Assembly: GCA_021404525.1 (NCBI GenBank)
Contig: JAAWWE010000001.1
Coordinates: forward strand, 310,001 to 374,000
DNA length: 64,000 nucleotides
Source of the DNA: Rhodobiaceae bacterium
GTDB lineage: Bacteria; Pseudomonadota; Alphaproteobacteria; Parvibaculales; Parvibaculaceae
Direction: 5' to 3'
The notes beneath the pieces were generated by a model that did no database searches, had not been told where the DNA came from, and worked only from the letters and a program-made list of their open reading frames with translations. The position numbers and the translations under genes are program-made. Positions 17,324-26,697 of this stretch are shown here, in pieces. Each line of letters begins with the position of its first letter. The first letter of the stretch is position 1.

Positions 17324-18505
17324 TCAAAGGTTGCGCGCGGCCGCAGCACCGGACGCCCAGGCCCATTGAAAATTATACCCGCCGAGCCATCCCGTAACAT
17401 CCACCACCTCGCCGATGAAATAGAGCCCGGGAACAGAGCGGGCCTCCAGCGTTTTGGGATGGAGGGCTTTGGTTGCGACGCCGCCGACTGTGACTTCAGC
17501 GGTGCGGTAGCCTTCGGTGCCGGTTGGGGTGAGGTTCCAATGCTGAACCCTGTCGGCAACGGCTTGCAGACGTTTGTTCGACAGATCAGCTAGACGCCGA
17601 TGTCCTTGCAGGTCCTCGGTAAGGCATTTGGCCAGGCGTTTCGGCAGGAAATCGCTTAAGGCGACAGCGATATCAGTTTTCGGGTGTGCCTCCCGTAATT
17701 CTTTGAGCAGAGAGAGCAGATCCATATCAGGCAGCTGATTGATTTGAAGCGGCGTGCTTTCCTGCCAATAGGAGGAGGCTTGGAGAACGGCCGGGCCACT
17801 CAAACCGCGGTGGGTGAACAAAAGCGCCTCTCTGAAACTCACACCGTCTGCTGTTACTTCCGCATCAACCGACACGCCCGGCAATTCTGCATGCGCCTCT
17901 TTCCAGGTTTGATCAAAGGTGAAGGGCACGAGGCCGGCGCGCGTTGGCGTAACAGGAAGACCAAACTGTTCTGCCAATTGGTATCCCAACCCTGTCGCTC
18001 CCATTTTTGGGATCGACTTTCCGCCGGTCGCAACGACAAGGCGCTGACCTGCGACAGTACCGCCGTCTGTCTCGACGGCAAAACCTCCCTTGTCCTTTAT
18101 CACCGTTTTGATTTCTGTTTGTAATCGGATCTCTGTGCCGCCTTTGGCGCATTCAGCGAGCAGCATGTCTATGATTTGCTGGGAGGACCCGTCGCAGAAC
18201 AGCTGGCCGAGGGTCTTCTCGTGATAGGCAATATTGTAGGCCTCCACGAGCTCAATGAAATCGGCGGGGGTATAGGCACTCAGGGCGTTGCGTGCGAAAT
18301 AGGGATCAGCCGAGAGAAAACGGTCCACCTGGGTATGGATGTTGGTGAAATTACATCGCCCACCCCCAGAGATGCGGATCTTCTCGCCGGGCTTTTTCGC
18401 GTGATCAAGCACGAGGACACTGAGGCCCTTTTGGCCAGCCATGCCGGCACACATAAGCCCTGCGCCACCAGCGCCAAGAATGATCACATCGTAAAGGTCT
18501 GACAT
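17324..18505 (-). CDS. FAD-dependent oxidoreductase of the BaiN/HI0933 family
   Basis: 393-residue flavoprotein. The N-terminal dinucleotide fold is IILGAGGAGLMCAGMAGQKG, followed by the family signature GGGRCNFTN near residue 50 and a C-terminal FAD contact in GLYFIGEVVDVTGWLGGYN. The family is widespread and sometimes labelled aminoacetone oxidase-like; the physiological reaction is unresolved. The MscS gene lies 54 bases upstream in the same direction, so they may share a transcript. Confidence 0.88.
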   Translation of the reverse strand: MSDLYDVIILGAGGAGLMCAGMAGQKGLSVLVLDHAKKPGEKIRISGGGRCNFTNIHTQVDRFLSADPYFARNALSAYTPADFIELVEAYNIAYHEKTLGQLFCDGSSQQIIDMLLAECAKGGTEIRLQTEIKTVIKDKGGFAVETDGGTVAGQRLVVATGGKSIPKMGATGLGYQLAEQFGLPVTPTRAGLVPFTFDQTWKEAHAELPGVSVDAEVTADGVSFREALLFTHRGLSGPAVLQASSYWQESTPLQINQLPDMDLLSLLKELREAHPKTDIAVALSDFLPKRLAKCLTEDLQGHRRLADLSNKRLQAVADRVQHWNLTPTGTEGYRTAEVTVGGVATKALHPKTLEARSVPGLYFIGEVVDVTGWLGGYNFQWAWASGAAAARNL

Positions 18506-18559
18506 ATAAACGGCCGTGACGTCCGAATCCTGAAGCGGAATAAAATCGTTTCCCGGCTC

Positions 18560-19882
18560 TTACCGGTCTTTGAGGTATTTTTCCAGCACGGCCTCCAGGC
18601 CGCTTGCAGAGGCAACGTGTACATCGTGCTGAGGGAACGGGAATTCAATTCCTTCTTCATGGAACAGATCCCAAATGGCCAATCGAATGTCGCTGGCAAT
18701 GTTCACCATGCCCTTTTCCGGATCCATCACCCAGACCCGGAGTTCCAGATTGACCGATGAGTCGGCAAACTCGGTGAGCCGAACCTGAGGGTCGTGTCCG
18801 GCGTCATTCAGCACCCGGGTATGGTCTTTGGCGGCCTGGACCATCAAATCCATCGCTTTGCGAACGTCGGAGCCGTAGGAAATGCCCAGCCCGATTTTGA
18901 TCCGAACGGCTTTGTTGCTATGCGACCAGTTGATCACCTGCTGGGTGATGATGTCCTCATTGGGGATCAGATATTCCTTGCCATCACGCGTGGCGACAGT
19001 GATGTAGCGGGCACCCATCTTGTCGATCCATCCATAGGCGTCCCCAACTTCGATCACATCGCCGGGCTTCAGGGATCGGTCGAGCAAAAGCAGGATCCCG
19101 CTGAACAGGTTGGAGATGACCTTTTGCAATCCAAACCCGACGCCGATGCCAACGGCACCGGAGAATATGGCAACGGCGGAAAGGTCAATTCCAACGCTGG
19201 TCAAGGCAATAACAACAGCGAGGGCGATGAAGACGATCCGCAGCAATTTTACCAGCAGCACGCGCGCAGCGGGCGTCACTGCGGACATGGATCGCATGCG
19301 GTCATCAATGAGACGCAGTAGAACAGAGGAGATGATAAGGAAACCTGCCAGAACGAGCACGCTGTTGATCACCCCCAGAGCCGAGATCCGCATGTCGCCG
19401 GCTTGAAAGGCCGTGCTTTCAAGAAAATTCCGAAGCGGGTCGAGCCATCCAAGGATGGCAAGGGCAGCGACGATCCAGACGATCGTGGCGATGGCTGGTG
19501 TCCAGGCTGATTGGCGCAGAAAACTGCTGAACAGTCGGATAACCACCCAGGCGGCTAAAAGGTTTCCTGCAACCCTGAGCATTTCAGACGGGTATTCGGC
19601 CTGCGCGAGAGCTGCAAACGCCGCCCAGACAAGCAGCGTCGCAGTTAGGGGAAGGATCAGCGGTTGGAGTTTTTCAGCGGGTTTTGTAAGCACCTGTCCT
19701 TGTCCCGCAAGGCGATCAACATGCGGTGCAAAATAGAGGTGAACGAAATACGCGGTGATCGCCGCCACGATAAGGAGCACTGCCTGTATTGCTGCGGACC
19801 AGGTGAAGACGTGCAGCTGTATCCAAGCTTCCGCAGAGGTGAGCAACCCCTCGAACTCGCCTAATAAAGCCGCCGAATCCAT
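18560..19882 (-). CDS. MscS-type mechanosensitive ion channel
   Basis: 440 residues, longer than E. coli MscS (286), with about five hydrophobic helices before the pore. The pore-lining helix and junction are GAVGIGVGFGLQKVISN, then LLLDRSLKPGDVIEV opening the beta domain, and YLIPNEDIITQQVINW. Such channels release solutes during hypo-osmotic shock. The C-terminus is a short extension ending in a basic EKYLKDR. Confidence 0.9.
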   Translation of the reverse strand: MDSAALLGEFEGLLTSAEAWIQLHVFTWSAAIQAVLLIVAAITAYFVHLYFAPHVDRLAGQGQVLTKPAEKLQPLILPLTATLLVWAAFAALAQAEYPSEMLRVAGNLLAAWVVIRLFSSFLRQSAWTPAIATIVWIVAALAILGWLDPLRNFLESTAFQAGDMRISALGVINSVLVLAGFLIISSVLLRLIDDRMRSMSAVTPAARVLLVKLLRIVFIALAVVIALTSVGIDLSAVAIFSGAVGIGVGFGLQKVISNLFSGILLLLDRSLKPGDVIEVGDAYGWIDKMGARYITVATRDGKEYLIPNEDIITQQVINWSHSNKAVRIKIGLGISYGSDVRKAMDLMVQAAKDHTRVLNDAGHDPQVRLTEFADSSVNLELRVWVMDPEKGMVNIASDIRLAIWDLFHEEGIEFPFPQHDVHVASASGLEAVLEKYLKDR

Positions 19883-20080
19883 ACCCTATGGCCTCCCATC
19901 GATTTGGCACTTGCAGCCTAAGGGGGCAAAGACAAGCGAACAAGCTGGCCGGTGAAATGGATGGGTCGCGCGTCCAAATAGCAGCGCCCAGACTCCCATT
20001 TGGGCTGTCATAGACCTATCCTTTTCCTGAAAAAACGCTACAATCATGAAAAAAAGGTCAAAATTTTCACGGAGAGTGAC

Positions 20081-21961
20081 GTGGCAAAAACCCAAAAAAG
20101 AACGATGCAGACCGTCACTGTTTTTACGGCGCGCAAAATCATCACCATGGATCCGTCCCTGCCAGAGGCGACGGCTGTCGCTGTCTCAGAAGGCCGGATC
20201 ATGGCGGTTGGGTCTCTTGAGACCATGGAGCCCTGGTTTAAGGGACGGGCGGTCACTGTGGATGATCGCTTTGCCGACAAAGTCCTCATGCCGGGCTTCA
20301 TCGACAATCACGTTCATCCATTTCTTGGCGCACTTCTGACCCCGATGGAAATCATTGCCCCCGAACCGTGGCGGATGGCAGGCGGCGATATTCATCCTGC
20401 AGCCAACACACCGGCAGAATATGAAGCCAGGTTGAAGGAGCGCCTCGCTGCGCGAACGGACACAGACAAGCTCTTTATTTCCTTTGGATATCAGCCGCTA
20501 GAACATGGGGATTGGGGGCGCCCGGCACTTGATGCCATTGCGCCAGACCGCCCCGTGGTTTTATTCCAGCGCTCCTTTCACGAGACGTTCCTCAACAGTG
20601 CAGCAATGGCCACTCTTGGCCTGACGGAGGAGGTTGTTGGCGATCATCCCCAGGTTGATTTTGCACAAGGCCATTTCTTCGAAACCGGCAACATGATGGT
20701 CATGGGCAAGCTCATGTCGACCTTGTTGGCAGACGATTGGTACCGCAAAGGCCTCGGCATTACCTGCGATCTCATGCTCCAGGGAGGCATCACCACGGCT
20801 GCTGATATGTTGTTCGGCACAATCAGTCCCGATTTTGAATTGGGCGCGATCGACGCGGTGATCGAGAAGCCAGAACTGCCGCTGCGCGTTGTAAATGTCT
20901 TTGACGGGCGGGGTTTCAGCAACCGGGCATCTGGACGCGGCAATGGGGCTCCGGACGCGGAGATCGACTTTGCGGCCGGGCAGGGCGCGATGGAAGAGCT
21001 TCTCGGGAAAGATGAGGGGCGTGTGCGCTTCCTCAAGGCAGTAAAACTTTTCGCTGACGGAGCCATGTTCTCAGCGCTCATGCAGATGAATGAGCCAGGT
21101 TATACGGATGGACATGAAGGCGAATGGATCATGACGCCTGATGTCTTGGCTGACGGTGTAAAGCACTTCTGGGAAGCGGGCTACCAGATCCACGTTCACG
21201 TCAATGGCGACAAGGGCATGGACTCAGTTCTCGATGCACTTGCCCAGGCGCAGGATGCGAAACCGCGCTTTGATCACCGCTTCATGATGCATCACGTGGG
21301 GTTTCACACCAATGCCCAGTCAACGCGCATGGCCGCTCTTGGGGCACATGCGAGCATGAACCCATACTACATTCACGCACTGTCAGATACGCTCTCGGAG
21401 CTTGATCTCGGTCCCGAGCGTGGGGGGCAGCTTGTGCGAGCTCAATCCATTTTGCGCAATAATATGAAGGTCTCTTTTCACTCAGACTTCATGATGGCGC
21501 CGCTGGAACCGCTTTTCCTCGCCTGGTGTGCGGCAGCACGCGTGACCCGCTCTGGCCAGCAGGTGTCGCCGGAAGAGCGACTGAGCCTGGAGCAGGCCCT
21601 GCGCGGCATCACGATTGACGCAGCCTTTGCGCTCGGCATGGATGATGAAATTGGATCCATTGTCGCGGGCAAGAAGGCGGACTTCGCCGTTCTGGAAGAT
21701 GATCCATTCGATCTGGGCGTCGACCGACTGAAAGATGTGCGGGTTGCAGGCGTTGTGTTTGAAGGTGCGGTCACCATGTTGACCAAGTCTGTCGCTTCCG
21801 TCTTTGGGGAGACAGGCCGTATGCCTGTACCGGAGCTTACACAAGATCAGATGCAGTCCAGCCATTGTTGCCACGATGTGGATCCGTGTGGACATTTGCA
21901 GGAGATCGCAGCCTGGATCCACGCCATGCCGGAGGATATTCTAGGTGAACGTATAACCTAG
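20081..21961 (+). CDS. YtcJ-type amidohydrolase with a Cys/His-rich tail
   Basis: 626-residue metal-dependent hydrolase of the amidohydrolase_3 group. The metal site begins at GFIDNHVHPF (His75, His77 approximately), with later ligands suggested by VHVNGDKGM and HHVGFHT, and the closing Asp region FHSDFMM. The GTG at 20081 was chosen because ggag lies 6 bases upstream and the product then starts near the domain; the frame is open to an ATG at 20000. After the normal domain end there is a tail with SHCCHDVDPCGH (about 593-604), a possible extra metal site. Substrate unknown. Its stop overlaps that of the convergent CapA-like gene. Confidence 0.85.
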   Translation: MAKTQKRTMQTVTVFTARKIITMDPSLPEATAVAVSEGRIMAVGSLETMEPWFKGRAVTVDDRFADKVLMPGFIDNHVHPFLGALLTPMEIIAPEPWRMAGGDIHPAANTPAEYEARLKERLAARTDTDKLFISFGYQPLEHGDWGRPALDAIAPDRPVVLFQRSFHETFLNSAAMATLGLTEEVVGDHPQVDFAQGHFFETGNMMVMGKLMSTLLADDWYRKGLGITCDLMLQGGITTAADMLFGTISPDFELGAIDAVIEKPELPLRVVNVFDGRGFSNRASGRGNGAPDAEIDFAAGQGAMEELLGKDEGRVRFLKAVKLFADGAMFSALMQMNEPGYTDGHEGEWIMTPDVLADGVKHFWEAGYQIHVHVNGDKGMDSVLDALAQAQDAKPRFDHRFMMHHVGFHTNAQSTRMAALGAHASMNPYYIHALSDTLSELDLGPERGGQLVRAQSILRNNMKVSFHSDFMMAPLEPLFLAWCAAARVTRSGQQVSPEERLSLEQALRGITIDAAFALGMDDEIGSIVAGKKADFAVLEDDPFDLGVDRLKDVRVAGVVFEGAVTMLTKSVASVFGETGRMPVPELTQDQMQSSHCCHDVDPCGHLQEIAAWIHAMPEDILGERIT

Positions 21962-23208
21962 CGAGTGAGAACACGACGGCAAGCGCGTGCGATGCGCGCC
22001 GCCGTGTTTTGAGGCACCACCGGAGTGACCCCACCTTCCGTGCATAGGCCACCTTCAGCGTTAGGGTTGCACCAAAGGCCAGAGCCGTCTTCCAGGATGT
22101 CAAAACGCATGCCGGTTGCGCCTTGGTTTGGCGCATCAAGCTGAGCAGACAGATGATTGAGAACCGAGACACGCAACGCGCTGGCGTCTGGCGTCAGGGG
22201 CTTGGTGGCGCGATGCATGTCTGTAAGCGGCACAACACGGACAGACACGAGCGACAAGATGCCATCAGGTGCGCGCGCGAGTCTGACGCGTCCGAGTAAC
22301 CCAAAGTCATGGCAGAGGTCATGACGTCCCATGTTTTGCATGCCGAGGTGCAGAAAGTTGCCGAGGCCATAGAAAATGAGACCTGTTCCACCAGCAGGTG
22401 TCGCAATCACCTCAACACCGGTGGCGATGTGCTTATGATGCCCGGCGATGATGGTGAAGCCTTCCGGGGCAATGGCGGAACGAAAGCGTGTTCGGGTGGT
22501 TTGAGATGTCGCGGGCTGAAACTCCCGCCCATAGTGGACGCCCAGAATGCGCAGATCGACATTAGCTCTCTGTAGTGCTCCGCTGACCACTTCAAAATCC
22601 CCCGGAAATGTCAGCATGCCTGCCTTGGGAGCGGTTGTGGGCAGACCCCAACCCCCAATGCCGATTGATGCGATGGCGACCTCTGTGCTCGCGATGGAAA
22701 CTTGATGAGGTGCAGCAGCCTCTTCCCGTGTGCGGCCGAGACCTGGAAACGCAAGCAGTCCGCCAGCGCGCAATTCGTCCAGGTGGGCGAGAGTGTCTCC
22801 TGCGCCACGCTGGCGGTAGTCCAGGGCATGATTGTTGGCGAGGGAAAACGCATTTATGCCTGCGTCGACAAAAGCCGCAATTGCTTCAGGATGTGTCCGG
22901 AAAGTGAAGCGTTTCGAGACGCTGGGTAGGCTGTTGCGCGTTGTGACCGCTGTTTCGAGATTAGCAAGCACAAGGTCCGCATCCAACTCGTGGCGAATAC
23001 CTGCAAGCGCATCGTCAATACGGACAAGCTGTCCTTGTTTGTACCCACCATCTGATGTCACCCGCGCGCCGGCACCGTTAAAGCCCGTGTCCCCAACAAC
23101 CACAATGTCGATGGTCTCGCTGGCGAGGCTGCTATCGAGCGATGCAAGTGTTGCCAAGACACAAAAAAAGAGAGGTGCGATCCTGACGTGCTTGCCGCGA
23201 CACTTCAT
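21958..23208 (-). CDS. CapA-family metallophosphoesterase-like protein, exported
   Basis: 416 residues with a signal peptide ending near ...SSLASE (about residue 30). The PGA_cap fold shows VVGDTGFNG, LANLETAV, LANNHALDY and, late, IAGHHKHI and YGLGNFL, the metal-ligand pattern shared with calcineurin-like phosphatases. Family members include CapA/PgsA of poly-gamma-glutamate capsules, but no capsule synthetase genes are nearby, so that role is not implied. Its ATG overlaps the TetR stop (ATGA), so the two are translated together. Confidence 0.85.
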   Translation of the reverse strand: MKCRGKHVRIAPLFFCVLATLASLDSSLASETIDIVVVGDTGFNGAGARVTSDGGYKQGQLVRIDDALAGIRHELDADLVLANLETAVTTRNSLPSVSKRFTFRTHPEAIAAFVDAGINAFSLANNHALDYRQRGAGDTLAHLDELRAGGLLAFPGLGRTREEAAAPHQVSIASTEVAIASIGIGGWGLPTTAPKAGMLTFPGDFEVVSGALQRANVDLRILGVHYGREFQPATSQTTRTRFRSAIAPEGFTIIAGHHKHIATGVEVIATPAGGTGLIFYGLGNFLHLGMQNMGRHDLCHDFGLLGRVRLARAPDGILSLVSVRVVPLTDMHRATKPLTPDASALRVSVLNHLSAQLDAPNQGATGMRFDILEDGSGLWCNPNAEGGLCTEGGVTPVVPQNTAARIARACRRVLTR

Positions 23209-23852
23209 TTCGTATCGGTGTGGAAAATCAGATCAATAATCGCATCTCCATGCGCTTTGATCGCCCGAGGCGTCTTGATGTCCCCGCCGGGAAAAGAGTT
23301 TGTAAGCGCGCTGAGTGCCATAGGAAAGGAACCACCATGGGTAATCATGAAAAACAGGGTCCGTTCAGAAACATTCGGAATCGTTCCCTCTTTCTTTGCA
23401 CCCCGGATCAATTTGGACATGCGCTTGTAAAAGGGCCGCACCACATGCTGCGCAATATATACGCCACGTTCATCGGTTTTATCGCCATCGAAGACAATAA
23501 TCCGGCTGAGCTGCGGCCACTTCGCTGACACCGCAATAAAGTCCTGAATGGCAGCCTTCAATTGTTCAGTACGGCTCTTCTCTTGAAGCTCCGGGCTCCT
23601 TTCAGTTGCCGCTGTGACCTGCTGGACCAGATGGGTAATTGCGGCAATCCAGACCTCATGCTTGGAGCCGAAATAGTAGCGCGTCAGCGCCACGTCGGCG
23701 CCAACCTCCGCTGCGATCTGGCTCAGGGAAACACCGTCAAATCCGCGGGCACCGAATAAATCGACGGCCGCATCCAGAAAAGCGCGTCGTAGATCATCTG
23801 ATTTTTCTAGCCGGGGGCGCCCGCGAGATCGCTCTGAAGATGTCTGTGCCAT
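23205..23852 (-). CDS. TetR-family regulator coupled to the CapA-like gene
   Basis: 215 residues. Helix-turn-helix at about 35-62 (VSLSQIAAEVGADVALTRYYFG) follows a basic leader (RSRGRPRLEKSDD). The C-terminal domain contains TERGVYIAQHVVRPFYKRM-like helices. It is translationally coupled to the CapA-like gene and lies 34 bases from the end of the metallo-beta-lactamase-fold gene, which reads toward it. It is a candidate for binding the paired TTCTA palindromes upstream of that gene. Confidence 0.87.
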   Translation of the reverse strand: MAQTSSERSRGRPRLEKSDDLRRAFLDAAVDLFGARGFDGVSLSQIAAEVGADVALTRYYFGSKHEVWIAAITHLVQQVTAATERSPELQEKSRTEQLKAAIQDFIAVSAKWPQLSRIIVFDGDKTDERGVYIAQHVVRPFYKRMSKLIRGAKKEGTIPNVSERTLFFMITHGGSFPMALSALTNSFPGGDIKTPRAIKAHGDAIIDLIFHTDTK

Positions 23853-23885
23853 ACTGAATCGATGTCCTGATTGAAACCTTGACCC

Positions 23886-24932
23886 TTATTCTATCAGCGT
23901 AATGCGCATCCCGTCTCGAGCCATAATGATCTCGCCCTCATAGATCTCATCCATGCCGTCGCTATAGTGCTGTTCGGCGACGAAGTTTGCTGGGATCGGC
24001 GGAATGAGGTGGGTAAGGACAAGTTTTGCGACACTCGCTTCCTGTGCCACACGGGCAACCTCAAGCGTCGGTGTGTGCACCTCGCTGATCAGTGCAAGTC
24101 GGTCAGGATTTACCGGTCCACCAAACTCGCGTAGCGCGGAAGCAATCTGTTCCATCATATCGAGATTGACCGCTTCATGGATCAGCATATCGGTGCCGCG
24201 CGAATGTTTGGCGATAGCCGGTGTGTATTTCGTGTCACCGCTCACCACAACCGTCTTGCCGCCATAGGAAATACGGTATCCATAGGCGTAGGGCCAGTCA
24301 GGATGATCCACTCGGAAAGCTTCCACCACCAAACCATCGGCATCATAGACCACCACGGCTTCTTCATTGTCTATGGTCACCTCGATCGCCTGGCCCAGGT
24401 TCACCGTCGTTTCCAGATATTCCACACCAAGAACCCGCTGACGTTCTTCAATGTCATTTGAATACCCTTGGTGAATGCCGTCCAGGAGCTGCTGCGTACC
24501 AGGAGGGCCTACCACATCCACATCGTGCTGCCGCCCCATCAACCAGCTGCTATGCAACACGTCCGCAACGCCGGACATGTGATCGGAATGCAAATGGGTG
24601 AGGAAAACAGCCTCAAGCTTTGTGAAGGGAGACGCCGTTGCGCTTAGTTGCCGGGAGGCATTCTGGCCCGCATCGAACAGGAAGAACTTTCCTGCTGCCA
24701 CAACCCCGAGACAGGGTTGGGAACGATCCGGGAAGAATTGAGGTGTTCCCGTCCCGCAAAATATCAACTCGAAGCGGGTCGGCGAGACTTCTTGAGAGGC
24801 GACACCTTCCTGCACACCACGTTCAATCTGCCAGTTGATCAAGGCTGAGCGATTGACGCTAAGCAAACCAATGACGAGGGCGGTTAAACCTACAAAACCG
24901 CCGAGAACATAGAGCATTCGTGGGTTTTTCAT
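23886..24932 (-). CDS. Membrane-anchored metallo-beta-lactamase-fold hydrolase
   Basis: 348 residues. One N-terminal helix (about 8-25, GGFVGLTALVIGLLSV) anchors or exports it; the hydrolase begins RFELIFCGTGTPQFF and carries LTHLHSDHMSGV near residue 115, VVSGDTKYTP and LVLTHL, the ligands of a two-zinc site. The layout is that of RNase Z/arylsulfatase-type MBL proteins, but with an extracytoplasmic location a small-molecule substrate is more likely. The ATG at 24932 has aggat 7 bases upstream; the open frame extends further but through the operator region. Divergent from the DAPG-hydrolase-like gene. Confidence 0.85.
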   Translation of the reverse strand: MKNPRMLYVLGGFVGLTALVIGLLSVNRSALINWQIERGVQEGVASQEVSPTRFELIFCGTGTPQFFPDRSQPCLGVVAAGKFFLFDAGQNASRQLSATASPFTKLEAVFLTHLHSDHMSGVADVLHSSWLMGRQHDVDVVGPPGTQQLLDGIHQGYSNDIEERQRVLGVEYLETTVNLGQAIEVTIDNEEAVVVYDADGLVVEAFRVDHPDWPYAYGYRISYGGKTVVVSGDTKYTPAIAKHSRGTDMLIHEAVNLDMMEQIASALREFGGPVNPDRLALISEVHTPTLEVARVAQEASVAKLVLTHLIPPIPANFVAEQHYSDGMDEIYEGEIIMARDGMRITLIE

Positions 24933-24970
24933 CTGGATATCCTTCGAATTTGAAGATCGCATTTTATATA

Positions 24971-24986
24971 TTCTATGATCGTAGAA
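24971..24986. promoter_or_regulatory. Operator-like palindrome 1 (TTCTA...TAGAA)
   Basis: TTCTATGATCGTAGAA has 5-bp perfect arms. It overlaps a candidate plus-strand -10 (TATGAT, 24974-24979) preceded by TTGAAG 18 bases away. Its partner lies 28 bases downstream. Both are in the short gap between two divergent hydrolase genes. Confidence 0.55.
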
Positions 24987-24998
24987 AAAACTAGAAAA

Positions 24999-25014
24999 TT
25001 CTATATACATAGAA
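24999..25014. promoter_or_regulatory. Operator-like palindrome 2 (TTCTAT...ATAGAA)
   Basis: TTCTATATACATAGAA has 6-bp perfect arms around a 4-base centre and ends 30 bases before the DAPG-hydrolase-like start. It shares arms with palindrome 1, with centres 28 bases apart. A further half site (tagaa) falls between them. This suggests one dimeric repressor acting on both divergent promoters. Confidence 0.55.
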
Positions 25015-25044
25015 TAAACTCGGCCTGTCCAGACGAAAGGAAGA

Positions 25045-25788
25045 ATGATGAAGAAGCTTTTGGGGGTTGCGGCCGGCTTGCTGCTCATTGTCGCCATCTG
25101 GGGCTGGGTGCCATTTAGCAATACCATTGATCCCGATGATGCGTTGGCGCCGGGCTATGATGGTCTTGAAACGGGTGTCGAGCGTCTGTCAGACGGCACC
25201 TATCACGTGTCTGCACTGACGCGCATGCCGGGTGTGAAAGCCGAGATGGTGAAGTGGTGGTTCACGGACTTCCTGCAGACAAGCGAGCATTATTCATGGT
25301 GGCACCCAACGGCGCATGTCTGGATGGACTGGGAAAACAAGGTGCCGGGTGAGATTGTTGGGGCAAGTCATCTGGTGCATGAATATATTGGCGGCGAGAT
25401 GCAGAAACTGCGCATCCAGTTTGTGCCGCCTGAGCAGGTGCTTGGCCCTTTGCCAGAGATTGAGGAGACCACTTTTGTCCTCTGCGCCAGGGCAGGGCTC
25501 TTGGAAGAACCCATCTATGTCGCAAAGATGTGTCATGTGGTGCGCGACACCCCATGGGGTGCGGAGATGCGCAGCAATTTCTGGATGGGCCATGTCGCCC
25601 GGCGAGAGGGAAATGAAGCCGTCACCTCTATCGAAGGCATTGTGGGGAACAGGGCACTTGCCCGATACATGCTGCTCGACGAAGAAGATGCCGTCGCTCT
25701 GATGACCCACGCCATTGAAGAGATGGGCTATCTCTCTGACCTGCTCCCGGCACTCTATGAGCAAGAAACAGGCAAAACCTTAGAGTGA
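25045..25788 (+). CDS. DAPG-hydrolase (PhlG)-like protein with N-terminal anchor
   Basis: 247 residues. After a membrane helix (about 4-22) the body matches the DAPG hydrolase family: MVKWWFTDFL, then EHYSWWHPTAHVWMDW and HLVHEYIGGEMQ, containing the His and Glu residues that bind zinc in PhlG. PhlG cleaves a carbon-carbon bond in the antibiotic 2,4-diacetylphloroglucinol. Membrane anchoring and a different neighbourhood make the same substrate unlikely here; a related acyl-phenol or 1,3-diketone is a guess. AAGGAAG precedes the ATG pair. Confidence 0.72.
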   Translation: MMKKLLGVAAGLLLIVAIWGWVPFSNTIDPDDALAPGYDGLETGVERLSDGTYHVSALTRMPGVKAEMVKWWFTDFLQTSEHYSWWHPTAHVWMDWENKVPGEIVGASHLVHEYIGGEMQKLRIQFVPPEQVLGPLPEIEETTFVLCARAGLLEEPIYVAKMCHVVRDTPWGAEMRSNFWMGHVARREGNEAVTSIEGIVGNRALARYMLLDEEDAVALMTHAIEEMGYLSDLLPALYEQETGKTLE

Positions 25789-25803
25789 CCTCACATTTGG
25801 ATA

Positions 25804-26697
25804 TCAGAGCATGCACGACGCATAGGGGGACTTCAGCTGCTCGGCAAGGAAATCCATCACGACGCGGATACGCTTATTGTGCCGGACATCCGCGTGGCAG
25901 GCGAGCCAGAGCTCAAGTGGGGGAACGGCAATGTCCGGCAAGATCTGCGTCACATCCGACAAGTGGGAGGCCATGCCCATATGCAGCGGACCAATGCCAA
26001 TGCCTGCGCGCACAGCGTTGATTTCGGCAATGTCATTGTCACACCGAAACCCAAAGTCATTTGTCCGAAGCGCGACGCCCGCAGCCTCATAAGCCCTGAT
26101 CAGACCGGTGTTGCGATCCTGGCCAACAAGCACGTGATCTCTCAGGTGAGCGGCCTTTTGCGGGGCAGGGTTTCGCGCAAGGTAGCTCTGGTGGGCAAAT
26201 AACCCGAGCGGCAGATCGACAATTTTGCGGGCAATGAGATCATTCTGGTCGGGACGAAAAAGCCGGATGGCAATGTCGGCGTCGCGCTGAAGGAGGTTCG
26301 ACACCTGATTGCTCACATCCAACTCAACTTCAATTTCCGGATGGTCCGATATGAAGGGGGCGAGGAGGCCTGGCAAAAGCAGTGTGCCGAAAATCTCATT
26401 GGCGGAGATGCGTACGGTTCCCTCAATCCGGTCTTCAAGGCCCGCGGCGACGCGCTCAAACTCGGTCGCTGTGTCCATCATCTCATGGGCGGCGCATAAG
26501 AGGTCAGAGCCTTTGGGCGTCAGGCGCATACCTTCGCGCCCCCGGGTGAAAAGACTGATCCCGAGAGATTCTTCTAAGAGGTCAATGTGACGGCCAACCG
26601 TCGGCTGCGTGAGGCCGAGCTGCCGCGATGCGGCGAGGAGTGAGCCGCATTTGGCGACCACATGAAAGGTTCGTATGTGATCCAACTGTAGGGGCAT
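25804..26697 (-). CDS. LysR-family transcriptional regulator
   Basis: 297 residues: N-terminal winged helix (LDHIRTFHVVAKCGSLLAA..., recognition helix TQPTVGRHIDLLEE) and a periplasmic-binding-like effector domain. It is divergent from the SRPBCC gene across a 131-base AT-rich gap, the normal arrangement for a LysR protein and its target. It converges on the DAPG-hydrolase-like gene with a 15-base gap. Confidence 0.9.
   Translation of the reverse strand: MPLQLDHIRTFHVVAKCGSLLAASRQLGLTQPTVGRHIDLLEESLGISLFTRGREGMRLTPKGSDLLCAAHEMMDTATEFERVAAGLEDRIEGTVRISANEIFGTLLLPGLLAPFISDHPEIEVELDVSNQVSNLLQRDADIAIRLFRPDQNDLIARKIVDLPLGLFAHQSYLARNPAPQKAAHLRDHVLVGQDRNTGLIRAYEAAGVALRTNDFGFRCDNDIAEINAVRAGIGIGPLHMGMASHLSDVTQILPDIAVPPLELWLACHADVRHNKRIRVVMDFLAEQLKSPYASCML

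Noticed and set aside
21958..23208. Capsule synthesis locus suggested by the CapA-like gene
   Set aside because: No CapB/CapC ligase or polymer export genes are near; the family is used in other roles.
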